DNA of 36,579 bases from Streptomyces thermovulgaris (GCF_002155915.1 NZ_MUME01000107.1:1-36579); one strand, 5' to 3'. Positions 23,754-33,623 are shown, numbered from the stretch's first letter. Notes: generated from the letters alone by a model not told the origin. Numbers and translations: made by a program.

Positions 23754-26585
23754 ATGCCACGGCGCACCCCACACAGCGCGCTCGACAGACCGAGAGCTCC
23801 CCGCAGATTCCACGGGTTCCTGAAGGCCGCCTCCGTATGCGTCCTCGTGACCGGTCTTTTGTCTCCGCTCTCCCCGGCGGCGGCAGCCGGGACGGCCGCG
23901 GAAGCGGCCGGCGAGGCGACCACGGGAGCCGTCGGCGGAGCGGCGGCCGCGAACGACTACTGCGGCGGCCGGTGCTCCGACATCCTGCCGCCCGGCGAGA
24001 ACGGCAGCGCCACCCTCGCCCAGATCCTCCTCAACCAGGCCTTCGGCATCCTGCCCGGCCACGCCGGGGACCAGCTCGGCCCGTACGCCGACCTGGCCAA
24101 GGGCTACCCGGCGCTCACCGACGACAAGATCAACTCCTTCTTCAACGACGCCTCGTTCGGCGTCCCGCCCGACCAGGTCGCCTCCACCGTCAGACCCGCG
24201 GGCCGCAGCGATGTGACCATCGTCCGCGACAAGAGGACCGGAGTGCCGCACATCACGGGCACCACCCGCTACGGCACCGAGTTCGGCGCGGGGTACGCCG
24301 CCGCCGAGGACCGGCTGTGGGTCATGGACTTATTCCGGCGCGTCGGCCGCGGACAGCTGACCCCCTTCGCCGGCGGCGCACCCGCCAACCAGCAGCTGGA
24401 GCAGGAGTTCTGGCGCAACGCGCCCTACACCGAGGCCGAGCTCCAGGCGCAGATCGAGGGCGCGGCGGCCCGCCACGGCGCCCGCGGACAGCAGGCCCTC
24501 GCCGACGCCCAGGCCTACATCGACGGCATCAACGCCTACATCGACGCCTCCGACTCCGGCCGCTACTTCCCCGGCGAATACGTCCTGACCGGCCACAAGG
24601 ACGCGATCACCAACGCCGGCACCATCGAACACTTCAAGATCACCGACCTGGTCGCACTGGGCTCCGTGATCGGCGCCCTGTTCGGCTCCGGCGGGGGCGG
24701 GGAGGTCGACAACGCGCTGTCCCTGCTGGCCGCCCAGTCGAAGTACGGCCTCGAGGAGGGCACCCGGATCTGGGAGTCCTTCCGTCAGCGCAACGACCCC
24801 GAGGCCGTCCTCACCGTGCACGACGGCAAGCGCTACCCGTACGCCGGCAGGCCCGACGATCCCCGGGGCGCGGCCCTGCCCGACGCCGGCTCCGTGGTCC
24901 GGGAGCCGCTGATCCACCAGCGCACCGGCAGCGCGGCGACCGCCGCCGCGAAGCGCGCCTCCGACGCGGCCGCGAGGAACGCCCTCTCCTCCGCCCGGCG
25001 CGGCATGTCCAACGCCCTCGTCGTCAGCGGCAGGCACACCGCGAGCGGCCACCCGATCGCCGTCTTCGGCCCGCAGACCGGCTACTTCGCCCCCCAGCTG
25101 CTGATGCTCCAGGAGATCCAGGGCCCGGGCATCAGCGCCCGCGGCGCCGCCTTCGCCGGTCTGAGCATGTACGTCGCCCTCGGCCGCGGCCAGGACTACG
25201 CGTGGAGCGCCACGACCTCCGGCCAGGACATCATCGACACCTACGCCGTCGAACTGTGCCAGGACGACCACCACTACCTGTACCGCGGCACCTGCACGCC
25301 CATGGAGAAGGTCGAGCGGACCAACTCCTGGAAGCCCACCGTCGCCGACTCCACCCCGGCCGGCTCCTACACCATGCGGGTGTGGCGCACCAAGTACGGC
25401 CCCGTCACCCACCGCGCCACCGTCGGCGGGAAGAAGGTCGCCTACACCACCCTGCGCTCCTCCTTCCTGCGCGAGGCCGACTCGATCGTCGGCTTCCAGA
25501 TGCTCAACGACCCCGGCTTCGTCAAGGGCCCGGAGGACTTCCAGAAGGCCGTGCAGCACATCAACTACACGTTCAACTGGTTCTACGCCGACTCCGAGCA
25601 CACCGCGTACTACAACAGCGGCGACAACCCGGTGCGGGCGAGCGGCGTGGACCCCGACTTCCCGGTGTGGGCCCGGCCGGCGTACGAGTGGCGCAACTGG
25701 GACCCGGCCACCAACGGCGCCGACCACACCCCGCCCTCCGCCCACCCGAACTCGATCGACCAGGACTACTACATCTCCTGGAACAACAAGCTGGCCCTGG
25801 ACTACAGCTCCGCCGCCTGGGGCGAGGGCTCGGTGCACCGCGGCGACCTGCTCGAGGACCGGGTGAGGAAACTGGTCGAGGCCGGCGGGGTCACCCGTGC
25901 CGCGCTGGTGCGGGCGATGGCGGACGCGGCCCTGACCGACCTGCGGGGAGAGGACGTCCTGCCCGGCCTGCTCGAGGTGATCAACAGTGCGCCGGTCACC
26001 GACCCCACGGCCTCGGCGGCCGTGAGCAAGCTGCAGGACTGGCTGGCCGCGGGCGCCCGGCGCACCGAGACCTCGGCCGGGAGCAGGAGATACGCGCACG
26101 CCGACGCCATCCGGATCCTGGACGCCTGGTGGCCGCTGCTGGTGAGGGCCCAGTTCGAACCGGGCCTCGGCAGCGACCTCTACACCGCCTTCACCGTCAA
26201 CCTGCCGATCGACGAGTCGCCGTCGGCCGCACACGGCCCGACCGGCGCGCACGCCGGAAGCTCCTTCCAGTTCGGCTGGTGGAGCTACGTCGACAAGGAC
26301 ATCCGGGCGGTGCTCGGCAAGCCCGTGCGGGGGCCGCTCGCACGGAAGTTCTGCGGGAACGGCGATCTCGCCGCCTGCCGGGACGTGCTGATCGGCACCC
26401 TGAAACAGGCCGCCGGAACGCCTGCGGCCCAGGTCTACCCCGGGGACGACCAGTGCGCGGCGGGCGACCAGTGGTGCGCCGACTCGATCGTCCAAAGGCC
26501 CCTGGGCGGCATCAAGCACGCCAGGATCAGCTGGCAGAACCGGCCCACCTTCCAGCAGGTCGTGGAGTTCACCGGCCACCGGTAG
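23754..26585 (+). CDS. secreted penicillin-acylase-family Ntn-hydrolase (peptidase S45), with TTA codon
   Basis: A 943-residue precursor. A long basic N-region and hydrophobic core (FLKAASVCVLVTGLLSPLSPAAAA) form a signal peptide. The alpha-chain region has VTIVRDKRTGVPHITGTTRYGTEFGAGYAAAEDRLWVMDLFRRVGRGQL, the typical S45 motif. RRGMSNALVVSG contains the nucleophile Ser419, after which the beta chain begins by self-cleavage. The beta chain continues through FGPQTGYFAPQLLMLQEIQGPG and ends near SFQFGWWSYVDKDIRAVLG. Family members remove acyl groups from beta-lactams, N-acyl-homoserine lactones or lipopeptides; the substrate here is unknown, and it is longer than most. Leu193 is encoded by TTA (24330-24332), making translation dependent on the bldA tRNA. 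Convergent with the NamZ gene. Confidence 0.9.
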   Translation: MPRRTPHSALDRPRAPRRFHGFLKAASVCVLVTGLLSPLSPAAAAGTAAEAAGEATTGAVGGAAAANDYCGGRCSDILPPGENGSATLAQILLNQAFGILPGHAGDQLGPYADLAKGYPALTDDKINSFFNDASFGVPPDQVASTVRPAGRSDVTIVRDKRTGVPHITGTTRYGTEFGAGYAAAEDRLWVMDLFRRVGRGQLTPFAGGAPANQQLEQEFWRNAPYTEAELQAQIEGAAARHGARGQQALADAQAYIDGINAYIDASDSGRYFPGEYVLTGHKDAITNAGTIEHFKITDLVALGSVIGALFGSGGGGEVDNALSLLAAQSKYGLEEGTRIWESFRQRNDPEAVLTVHDGKRYPYAGRPDDPRGAALPDAGSVVREPLIHQRTGSAATAAAKRASDAAARNALSSARRGMSNALVVSGRHTASGHPIAVFGPQTGYFAPQLLMLQEIQGPGISARGAAFAGLSMYVALGRGQDYAWSATTSGQDIIDTYAVELCQDDHHYLYRGTCTPMEKVERTNSWKPTVADSTPAGSYTMRVWRTKYGPVTHRATVGGKKVAYTTLRSSFLREADSIVGFQMLNDPGFVKGPEDFQKAVQHINYTFNWFYADSEHTAYYNSGDNPVRASGVDPDFPVWARPAYEWRNWDPATNGADHTPPSAHPNSIDQDYYISWNNKLALDYSSAAWGEGSVHRGDLLEDRVRKLVEAGGVTRAALVRAMADAALTDLRGEDVLPGLLEVINSAPVTDPTASAAVSKLQDWLAAGARRTETSAGSRRYAHADAIRILDAWWPLLVRAQFEPGLGSDLYTAFTVNLPIDESPSAAHGPTGAHAGSSFQFGWWSYVDKDIRAVLGKPVRGPLARKFCGNGDLAACRDVLIGTLKQAAGTPAAQVYPGDDQCAAGDQWCADSIVQRPLGGIKHARISWQNRPTFQQVVEFTGHR

Positions 26586-26594
26586 ACCGGGGGC

Positions 26595-26662
26595 GGCGGG
26601 CCGTGTCCGCGGACACGGCCCGCCGGCTGCCGGGGCCGGCCCGGAGGGGAGCCGGCCCCGGC
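26595..26662. terminator. two strong hairpins between convergent hydrolase genes
   Basis: Hairpin 1 is a perfect 30-bp palindrome: GGCGGGCCGTGTCCG (26595-26609) and its reverse complement (26610-26624). Hairpin 2: GCCGGGGCCGGC (26629-26640) and GCCGGCCCCGGC (26651-26662) with a 10-base loop. They follow the acylase stop by 10 bases and face the NamZ stop at 26742, so they can serve both. Confidence 0.9.
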
Positions 26663-26741
26663 ACGGCGCGGCCAGCTCGGGGAGTCACCCGGGCGACCGG
26701 GCGGCTCGGGCGCTTCAGTCGTTTCAGGCACCTCGGGCACC

Positions 26742-27983
26742 TCAGTCGTAAAGGAGGTACTCCTTCCGCACCTTCCGGAACGCGGCCAGCTCCTGCCGCC
26801 AGCCGGCCACCACCTCGTCGGCGGTCGCCCCGGCGTCGATCATCGTGCGCACCCGGGCGGAGCCGGTGAGCTTGTCGATCCAGTGGTCCGGGCGCCAGGC
26901 GAAGCCGCTCCAGACCCGCTTGGCGGTCACCAGCAGCGCGATCCCGGTCCGCACGGGGTCGTAGACGGTCCGGTCGTGCACATGGATCTGCACCCCGCCG
27001 ACCGTCGTGCCCTGGAACTTGGAGAAGGCGGGCGTGAAGTACGCCTCCCTGAAGTGCACGCCCGGCAGGCGCAGGGCGTTCGCCGCGGCGGCCCAGCGCC
27101 CGTCGATCCCCTCCGCGCCGAGCAGCTCGAAGGGACGGGTGGTGCCGCGGCCCTCGGACAGGTTCGTGCCCTCGAACAGACACGTCCCCGCGTACACCAG
27201 GGCGGTGTCGGGGGTCGGCATGTTCGGGCTCGGCGGCACCCAGGGAAGCCCGGTGGCGTCGTGGAACCACGACCGCCTCCAGCCGGTCATCGGCACGGTC
27301 TCCAGCGGCACCGGTGCGGGCAGGAACTCCCCGTTGAACAGGCGCGCCAGCTCGGCGACCGTCATGCCGTGCGCCTGCGCGATCGGCTGCCGTCCGACGA
27401 AGCTCGCGAACTCCCGGTGCAGCACCGGCCCCAGGGCCTCGCGCCCGGTCACCGGGTTCGGCCGGTCCAGCACCACGAACCGCTTGCCGGCCAGGACGGC
27501 GGCCTCCATGCAGTCGTACAGCGTCCAGATGTACGTGTAGAAGCGGGCCCCCACGTCCTGGATGTCGAAGACGACCGTGTCCACGCCGGAGGCGGTGAAG
27601 ACGTCGGCCAGGGACTGCCCGCTCTTGAGATAGGTGTCGTACACCGGAAGCCCGGTGGCCGGGTCGTCGTGACGCCCCTCGGAGCCGCCCGCCTGCGCGG
27701 TGCCCCGGAAGCCGTGCTCGGGGCCGAAGACGGCGACCAGCTCCACCCGGGGATCGGCGTGCATGACGTCCACGACATGCCGTACCTCCCGGGTGACGCC
27801 GGTCGGATTGGTGACGATCCCGACCCGCTGCCCGCGCAGCGGCGCGTAGCCGCCGGCGGCCAGACGCTCGAAGCCGGTCCGTAACCGCTCGCGCCCGTGG
27901 TGCCCGGCCGCGGACGCCGCCGGTGCGGACGCCGCGACGGCCGCCGTGGCCGCCGCGAGCACACCTCGTCTGGACATGCGCAT
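26742..27983 (-). CDS. namZ: NamZ-type exo-beta-N-acetylmuramidase (DUF1343), Tat-like signal, TTA codon
   Basis: A 413-residue exported protein. MRMSRRGVLAAATAAVAASAPAASAAG is a signal peptide with a twin-arginine start (SRRGVL). The body has the DUF1343 landmarks: GQRVGIVTNPTGV, VFGPEHGFRG, DVGARFYTYIWTLYDCMEAA, VLDRPNPVTG, QPIAQAHGMTVAELARLFNGE, WVPPSPNMPTPDTALVYAGTCLFEGTNLSEGRGTTRPFE. The family (GH171) releases terminal N-acetylmuramic acid from peptidoglycan fragments, for wall recycling. GGAGG six bases before the ATG at 27983 sets the start. Codon 34 is TTA (complement of 27882-27884), so it should need bldA. An 11-bp tandem repeat lies just upstream. Confidence 0.9.
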   Translation of the reverse strand: MRMSRRGVLAAATAAVAASAPAASAAGHHGRERLRTGFERLAAGGYAPLRGQRVGIVTNPTGVTREVRHVVDVMHADPRVELVAVFGPEHGFRGTAQAGGSEGRHDDPATGLPVYDTYLKSGQSLADVFTASGVDTVVFDIQDVGARFYTYIWTLYDCMEAAVLAGKRFVVLDRPNPVTGREALGPVLHREFASFVGRQPIAQAHGMTVAELARLFNGEFLPAPVPLETVPMTGWRRSWFHDATGLPWVPPSPNMPTPDTALVYAGTCLFEGTNLSEGRGTTRPFELLGAEGIDGRWAAAANALRLPGVHFREAYFTPAFSKFQGTTVGGVQIHVHDRTVYDPVRTGIALLVTAKRVWSGFAWRPDHWIDKLTGSARVRTMIDAGATADEVVAGWRQELAAFRKVRKEYLLYD

Positions 27984-27999
27984 GGATGACCTCCAGGGA

Positions 28000-28021
28000 G
28001 TGGACGGTGCGTGGACGGTGC
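28000..28021 (+). repeat. 11-bp tandem repeat upstream of the NamZ gene
   Basis: GTGGACGGTGC occurs at 28000-28010 and again at 28011-28021 with no gap. The position, 17-38 bases upstream of the start codon on the minus strand, is where a leader or promoter would be. A period of one helical turn could suit a regulator; slippage is equally possible. Confidence 0.8.
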
Positions 28022-28088
28022 GAACCGCGTGCCCCGCGGTGCCGCGGTCCCCTCCCACGGTGCTGCGCCCGCCCCTTCCCCGGCACAT

Positions 28089-28102
28089 ACCGACCGGTTA
28101 GT
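28089..28102. promoter_or_regulatory. ACCGACC/GGTTAGT operator candidate upstream of the SDR gene
   Basis: ACCGACC (28089-28095) is followed by GGTTAGT, an imperfect inverted repeat (5 of 7 positions). With its flank CAT it matches the palindrome upstream of the phosphotransferase gene at 32186-32199. It lies 55 bases before the SDR start and between two divergent genes, so it could also affect namZ. Confidence 0.55.
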
Positions 28103-28156
28103 CTGGCGCGGAGCCGCGGGGAGCCCGTGTCGCAGCCATGCGGAAGGAGACCGATG

Positions 28157-28918
28157 ATGGAAGCCGTGCGGGATGCGGGAGTGGTCGTCACCGGCGCCGG
28201 CGGGGGCATCGGCGCCGCGCTGGCCCGCCGGTTCGCCGCCGAGGGGGCACGGGTCGTGGTCAACGACCTCGACGCCTCCAGGGCGGAGGCCGTGGCCCGG
28301 GAGATCGGCGGCATCGCGGTGCCCGGCGACGCCTCCGCGATCGTGGCCGGGGCCCGTGACGCGCTCGGCGGCACGGTCGACGTCTACTGCGCCAACGCGG
28401 GTCTGCCGTCCGCCGGTTCGGAGGCGGCCGACGAGGAGGTCTGGGCGCGTGCCTGGGACGTCCATGTCATGGCCCACGTCCGCGCCGCCAGGGCGCTGCT
28501 CCCCGCCTGGCTGGAACGCGGCAGCGGCCGGTTCGTCTCCACCGTCTCCGCGGCCGGGCTGCTCACCATGATCGGCGCCGCCCCGTACACCGTCACCAAG
28601 CACGGTGCCCTCGCCTTCGCCGAGTGGCTGTCGCTGACCTACCGTCACCGCGGGATCAAGGTGCACGCGATCTGCCCGCAGGGGGTGCGCACCGCCATGC
28701 TGGAGGACGCCGGCAGCGCGGGCGACCTGGTGCTCCGGCCGACCGCGATCGAGCCCGAGGACGTGGCCGACGCCCTGTTCAAGGGGATGGAGGAGGACCG
28801 CTTCCTGATCCTGCCGCACCCCGAGGTCGCCGGTTTCCACCGGGCCCGGGCCGCCGACCCCGACCGCTGGCTGACGGGCATGAACCGTCTCCAGCGCACC
28901 TGGGAGGAGACCCGGTGA
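28157..28918 (+). CDS. short-chain dehydrogenase/reductase (SDR)
   Basis: A 253-residue classical SDR. TGAGGGIGAAL binds NAD(P), CANAG follows the fourth strand, and the catalytic residues are Ser (FVSTVSAAGLL), Tyr and Lys (APYTVTKHG). VVNDLDA after the second strand suggests NAD(H). ATG 28157 is seven bases from AAGGAG (28144-28149); ATG 28154 directly before it is also possible. It shares an operator-like palindrome with the ACAD/phosphotransferase operon, and a TetR gene follows on the same strand. It may oxidise a hydroxyacyl-CoA made by that operon (inference). Exact substrate is unknown. Confidence 0.9.
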   Translation: MEAVRDAGVVVTGAGGGIGAALARRFAAEGARVVVNDLDASRAEAVAREIGGIAVPGDASAIVAGARDALGGTVDVYCANAGLPSAGSEAADEEVWARAWDVHVMAHVRAARALLPAWLERGSGRFVSTVSAAGLLTMIGAAPYTVTKHGALAFAEWLSLTYRHRGIKVHAICPQGVRTAMLEDAGSAGDLVLRPTAIEPEDVADALFKGMEEDRFLILPHPEVAGFHRARAADPDRWLTGMNRLQRTWEETR

Positions 28919-29125
28919 CCGCCTCCCGCCCCCGCGCCACCGCCGGGACGGTCCCGGCCGCACCTGCCGCACGCCGCGGGAGGAGACCGGCCGCCCGTGC
29001 GCATCCGCGGCGGGCCGCGAGCCTGCCGGACGCGCCGGGGGCGGCAAGTGGGAAGATCCTCCGTCGGGAGTTTCCTTCCCGGGAGCACGGCAGCGAGCAG
29101 GACCACGAAAGGCGGGTGGCGGCAG

Positions 29126-29719
29126 GTGCCCAGGACGACGGACTCGGATGACACTCCGGTGCCGCAGCGGCTCCTGGCCGCCGCCACCCGGCTCTTCGCC
29201 GAACAGGGCTACGACCGCACCTCGGTGCAGGAGATCGTCGAGGCGGCCGGTGTCACCAAGGGGGCGCTCTACCACTACTTCGGCTCCAAGGAGGACCTGC
29301 TGCACGAGGTGTACGCGCGGGTGCTGCGCCTGCAGCAGGAGCGCCTGGACGCCTTCGCGGACGCCGACGAGCCAGTCGAGAAACGGCTGCGGGACGCGGC
29401 GGCGGACGTGGTGGTGACCACCATCGAGAACCTCGACGACGCGATGATCTTCTTCCGCTCGATGCACCATCTGAGCCCGGAGAAGAACCGGCAGGTGCGC
29501 GCCGAGCGCCGGCGCTACCACGAACGCTTCCGCGCGCTCGTCGAGGAGGGCCAGCGGACGGGCGTCTTCTCCACGGCGACCCCGGCCGACCTGGTGGTCG
29601 ACTACCACTTCGGCTCGGTCCACCACCTGGCGACCTGGTACCGCCCGGACGGCCCGCTGAGCCCCCGGGAGGTCGCCGACCACATGGCGGACCTGCTGAT
29701 GCGCGCGCTGCGCCCGTAG
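29126..29719 (+). CDS. TetR-family regulator, probable controller of the ACAD/phosphotransferase and SDR genes
   Basis: A 197-residue repressor with the TetR HTH (QRLLAAATRLFAEQGYDRTSVQEIVEAAGVTKGALYHYFGSKEDLLHEV) and a helical ligand domain (MIFFRSMHHLSPEKNRQVRAERRRYHERF) resembling acyl-CoA-linked TetR proteins such as PaaR/FadR-type actinobacterial regulators. GTG at 29126 follows GGTGGCGGCAG; longer frames upstream look non-coding. It sits between the SDR gene and the convergent ACAD operon, and both of these have the ACCGACCGGT palindrome in their promoters. I see no copy directly before its own start. Confidence 0.88.
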   Translation: MPRTTDSDDTPVPQRLLAAATRLFAEQGYDRTSVQEIVEAAGVTKGALYHYFGSKEDLLHEVYARVLRLQQERLDAFADADEPVEKRLRDAAADVVVTTIENLDDAMIFFRSMHHLSPEKNRQVRAERRRYHERFRALVEEGQRTGVFSTATPADLVVDYHFGSVHHLATWYRPDGPLSPREVADHMADLLMRALRP

Positions 29720-29836
29720 GGGCCGGCGCCGTCGGCCCGTCCGGCTTCCGTCCGGTTCCGGGGACGCCGGGGACGGAGGTCCGCGGAAGTCCGCGCGGCG
29801 CCGAGGAGGACCGGGGCCGCAGAGACCCGGGGACGT

Positions 29837-29853
29837 CGGGGACACGGTCCCCG
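29837..29853. terminator. hairpin between the TetR and ACAD genes
   Basis: CGGGGAC (29837-29843) pairs with GTCCCCG (29847-29853) around a 3-base loop. It lies in the 185-bp gap between two convergent genes and probably helps terminate both. No T-run is present. Confidence 0.6.
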
Positions 29854-29904
29854 AAACGGGCGGGGACGGCGGGGCGAGGACCTTTCCCCGGCCGTCCCCT
29901 CCCG

Positions 29905-31119
<1,215 letters not shown>

Positions 31120-31124
31120 GTCGC

Positions 31125-32147
31125 TCAGCCCTCCCGAAGAGCGGTCAGTCCGTGGTCGATGAAGGCGGGGACCAGGTCGCCGATGCGGTCGAAGCCGCGC
31201 CCGACCGTCCGGCCGAGCGTGTACCGGTAGTGGATGCCCTCCAGGATCACGGCCAGCTTGAAGCAGGCGAACGCCGTGTACCAGGACACGGCCGACACGT
31301 CGCGCCCCGACCGCGCGGCGTACCGCTCGATCAGCTCGGCGGGGGAGGGGTGGCCGGGGGCCAGGGCGGTGGTGGAGACGGGCGAGTCCGGCAGGACCGG
31401 CGGCCGGCTGTACATCGCCAGCAGGCCCAGGTCGGTCAGCGGGTCGCCGAGTGTGGACATCTCCCAGTCGAGGACCGCCGTGATCCGGTCGTCGGCCCCG
31501 ATCAGGACGTTGTCGAGCCGGTAGTCGCCGTGCACCACGGCCGGCGCGGGGGAGCCGGGCAGGGTGCGTCCGAGCGCCGCGTGCAGCTCGTCGATGCCGG
31601 GGAGGTCGCGGCTGCGGGAGGCGTCCAGCTGCTTGCTCCAGCGCCTCAGCTGCCGGTCCAGGAAGCCCTCGGGCCGGCCGAAGCCGGCGAGGCCCACCTC
31701 GGCGGGGTCCACCGCGTGCAGCTCGACGAGGGTGTCCACCAGCGACAGCACGGCGTTCCGGGTGCGCTCCTCGCCCAGCGGGGCGAGCTGCTCCGCGGTG
31801 CGGTACGGGGTGCCCTCGACGAACTCCATGACGTAGAACGGCGCGCCCAGCACCTCCTCGTCCTCGCACAGCAGCAGCGGGCGCGGCACCGGCACGGCGG
31901 TCGGGTGCAGGGCGCTGATCACCCGGTGCTCGCGCCTCATGTCGTGGGCGGTGGCCAGGACGTGGCCGAGCGGGGGACGGCGTACGACCCATCGCGAGGT
32001 GCCGTCCGAGACCGCGTACGTCAGGTTCGACCGGCCGCCCTCGATCAGCCGGGCGGTCAGGGGGCCCTGGGCCAGGCCGGGCAGCTCCCGGTCGAGCAGG
32101 CCGCGCAGCCGGTCGAGGTCGAGTCCGGGCGGGTGGTCGGGGCTCAT
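31125..32147 (-). CDS. APH-type phosphotransferase, ACAD10/11- or LvaA-like 4-hydroxyacyl-CoA kinase candidate
   Basis: A 340-residue protein with the aminoglycoside-phosphotransferase fold: LIEGGRSNLTYAVSDGTSRWVVRRPP (nucleotide loop), the Brenner motif HGDYRLDN (His206 to Asn213, catalytic Asp208) and DWE (Asp227, metal). In ACAD10/11 this domain is fused to the dehydrogenase and phosphorylates 4-hydroxyacyl-CoA; in the Pseudomonas levulinate operon the same jobs fall to LvaA and LvaC. Here both genes are adjacent and coupled, so I favour that role over antibiotic resistance. AGGAG lies five bases before ATG 32147. The promoter carries the ACCGACC/GGTCGGT palindrome. Chain length and carbon position of the substrate are not known. 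Confidence 0.88.
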   Translation of the reverse strand: MSPDHPPGLDLDRLRGLLDRELPGLAQGPLTARLIEGGRSNLTYAVSDGTSRWVVRRPPLGHVLATAHDMRREHRVISALHPTAVPVPRPLLLCEDEEVLGAPFYVMEFVEGTPYRTAEQLAPLGEERTRNAVLSLVDTLVELHAVDPAEVGLAGFGRPEGFLDRQLRRWSKQLDASRSRDLPGIDELHAALGRTLPGSPAPAVVHGDYRLDNVLIGADDRITAVLDWEMSTLGDPLTDLGLLAMYSRPPVLPDSPVSTTALAPGHPSPAELIERYAARSGRDVSAVSWYTAFACFKLAVILEGIHYRYTLGRTVGRGFDRIGDLVPAFIDHGLTALREG

Positions 32148-32185
32148 GGGCGCTCCTGTGGACGGGGGCGGGACGCGACCATGAT

Positions 32186-32199
32186 GCCGACCGGTCGGT
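32186..32199. promoter_or_regulatory. near-perfect palindromic operator upstream of the phosphotransferase/ACAD operon
   Basis: GCCGACC (32186-32192) and GGTCGGT (32193-32199) are inverted repeats with one mismatch. On the minus strand it reads ATACCGACCGGT, identical over 12 bases to the site at 28087-28098. It lies 39 bases upstream of the phosphotransferase start. Confidence 0.65.
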
Positions 32200-32269
32200 A
32201 TGCCGTCCAGTGTGCCCGTCGGACGTGACCGTCGCCACAGGGACCGGGCGACGGGGACGGGTGCGGGGG

Positions 32270-32602
32270 CTAGAGGACCAGCGCCGCCGCGCAGACCGCC
32301 ACGGCGACCGTGCACAGGACCGCCGCCGTGGCGTGCCGGGCGGCGAGGGCCGGAGGGGGGCCCGGCCGGGCGAGGGCGCGGATGCGGAGCTGGGCGAGCA
32401 GGAGGAAGGCCGCCCACAGGACGCAGCACAGGGCGGTGACGGCGAGACCGGGGGCGGACGGGCCGCCGTGCAGGGCCGACCGTGCGGCGAGGGCGGTGAC
32501 GACGGTGCAGGCCAGAGTCGTGCGCCGCCAGGCCAGCCGGGTCCGTTCCGGCTGCAGACCGGGGTCCCGGCCGGGGTCCGGGGGCCGCGTCCCCGTGCTC
32601 AT
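32270..32602 (-). CDS. DUF202 family membrane protein
   Basis: A 110-residue protein beginning with RGDPGLQPERTRLAWRRTTLA-like sequence (LQPERTRLAWRRT), the DUF202 signature, followed by three hydrophobic segments (VVTALAARSAL, VTALCCVLWAAFLLLAQ and AAVLCTVAVAVCAAALVL). Function is unknown. Its ATG overlaps the stop of the YidH-like gene (ATGA), so the two are translated together. The stop is 70 bases from the operator of the phosphotransferase operon, which points the same way, so read-through is possible. Confidence 0.85.
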   Translation of the reverse strand: MSTGTRPPDPGRDPGLQPERTRLAWRRTTLACTVVTALAARSALHGGPSAPGLAVTALCCVLWAAFLLLAQLRIRALARPGPPPALAARHATAAVLCTVAVAVCAAALVL

Positions 32603-32991
32603 GCGGCCCATCCGGCGAACACGACGACGACCATGACGACGGCCACGGCCGTGACGAGCAGGCTCAGCACGGCCGGGAAGCGCGAGGCGGGCAGGTCCTC
32701 GCCGCGGCGCATGGCCCGCTCGCAGCGCACCCAGTGGTCGACCGCGCGCAGGGAGCACAGCACACCCGCGCCCAGCAGGGCGAGGGCGAGCCCGATGCGC
32801 CAGCCCTGGGGCAGACGGGGCAGGAACTGGTCCACCGCGAAGCCGCCGGCGATCAGGGCGAGGGCGGTGCGCAGCCAGGCGAGAAAGGTGCGCTCGTTCG
32901 CCAGGGAGAAGCGGTAGTCGGGGGTGCTGCCCTCCTTGCGGACCTCCTCGGGGGCGAACCACAACCGGACGTTCCGTACGAAGTCGATCAC
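32599..32991 (-). CDS. YidH/DUF202 family inner-membrane protein
   Basis: A 130-residue protein with the YidH layout: YRFSLANERTFLAWLRTALALIAGGFAVDQFLP (DUF202 signature in the first helix), WRIGLALALLGAGVLCSLRAVDHWV, and LSLLVTAVAVVMVVVVFAGWAA. Function of the family is not established. GTG at 32991 has no ribosome-binding site, but TAGAGT (33005-33000 on the minus strand) is a -10-like hexamer eight bases before it, so the mRNA may be leaderless. It overlaps the second DUF202 gene by four bases; such pairs occur together in many genomes. Confidence 0.88.
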   Translation of the reverse strand: MIDFVRNVRLWFAPEEVRKEGSTPDYRFSLANERTFLAWLRTALALIAGGFAVDQFLPRLPQGWRIGLALALLGAGVLCSLRAVDHWVRCERAMRRGEDLPASRFPAVLSLLVTAVAVVMVVVVFAGWAA

Positions 32992-33107
32992 GCGAGGGAC
33001 TCTAGGGGCTGCCGTCCGGCTCGTGCCGCGGGGCGGGGGGGCGGCGCGGTCGCGCGGCACCGCCCGCCGGGACCAGGCCCGGTGAGGGGCGGCACCCCGA
33101 GGGCCGC

Positions 33108-33623
33108 TCAGTGCGCGGACCTGTACGCCTTCAGCCGTTCGTAGGCGGCCAGCCCGTCCGGCACCCACTCCCACTCCCGCAGACGGCGCTCCACCTCGCC
33201 CTCGGACAGGAAGCCGTACCAGGCGACCTCCTCGGCCTGCGGCCGCACCGGCAGATCGCAGCGGACCTGGTAGACCGCCGACCACCAGGTGTGGCCGGCG
33301 CCGTCGTCGTACAGGAACTTGAACAGGTGCTCGGGGCGGGGCAGTCCCGTCACCCCCAGCTCCTCCTCGGCCTCGCGCAGGGCCGCGTCGTCGTAGGTCT
33401 CGCCGGCCCCGACGACCCCGCCGACGAACATGTCGTACAGCGAGGGGAAGACCAGTTTGGCGGGCGTGCGCCGGTGCACGAAGAGCCGTCCCTCGGCGTT
33501 GCGCACCTGCACGAAGACACAGCGGTGACGCAGCTTCCTGGCGTACGCCTCCCCGCGCGGGAACTGCCCGATGACGCGGTCGTGCTCGTCGACGATGTCG
33601 AGGATCTCCTCCGCAGCGCTCAT
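33108..33623 (-). CDS. Nudix hydrolase
   Basis: A 171-residue Nudix protein. The box GX5EX7REUXEEXGU is complete: GVVGAGETYDDAALREAEEELGV. The preceding ILDIVDEHDRVIGQFPRGEAYARKLRHRCVFVQVRNAEGRLFVHRRTPAKLVFPSLYD is typical of the isopentenyl-diphosphate-isomerase-like/YfcD branch. These enzymes cleave nucleoside-diphosphate-X compounds; the substrate is not assigned. ATG 33623 is preferred (GGATGG five bases upstream); a TTG four codons earlier is possible. The gene stands alone between the YidH-like gene and the gnt operon hairpins, all on the same strand. Confidence 0.93.
   Translation of the reverse strand: MSAAEEILDIVDEHDRVIGQFPRGEAYARKLRHRCVFVQVRNAEGRLFVHRRTPAKLVFPSLYDMFVGGVVGAGETYDDAALREAEEELGVTGLPRPEHLFKFLYDDGAGHTWWSAVYQVRCDLPVRPQAEEVAWYGFLSEGEVERRLREWEWVPDGLAAYERLKAYRSAH

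Noticed and set aside
24330..26579. Minus-strand open frame of about 750 codons inside the acylase gene
   Set aside because: Gly/Val/Arg-rich translation without a domain; the acylase on the other strand has a signal peptide and a catalytic Ser.
31125..32147. Aminoglycoside resistance as the role of the APH-fold gene
   Set aside because: The adjacent coupled ACAD10/11-type dehydrogenase and shared operator favour acyl-CoA metabolism; no resistance-gene features are seen.
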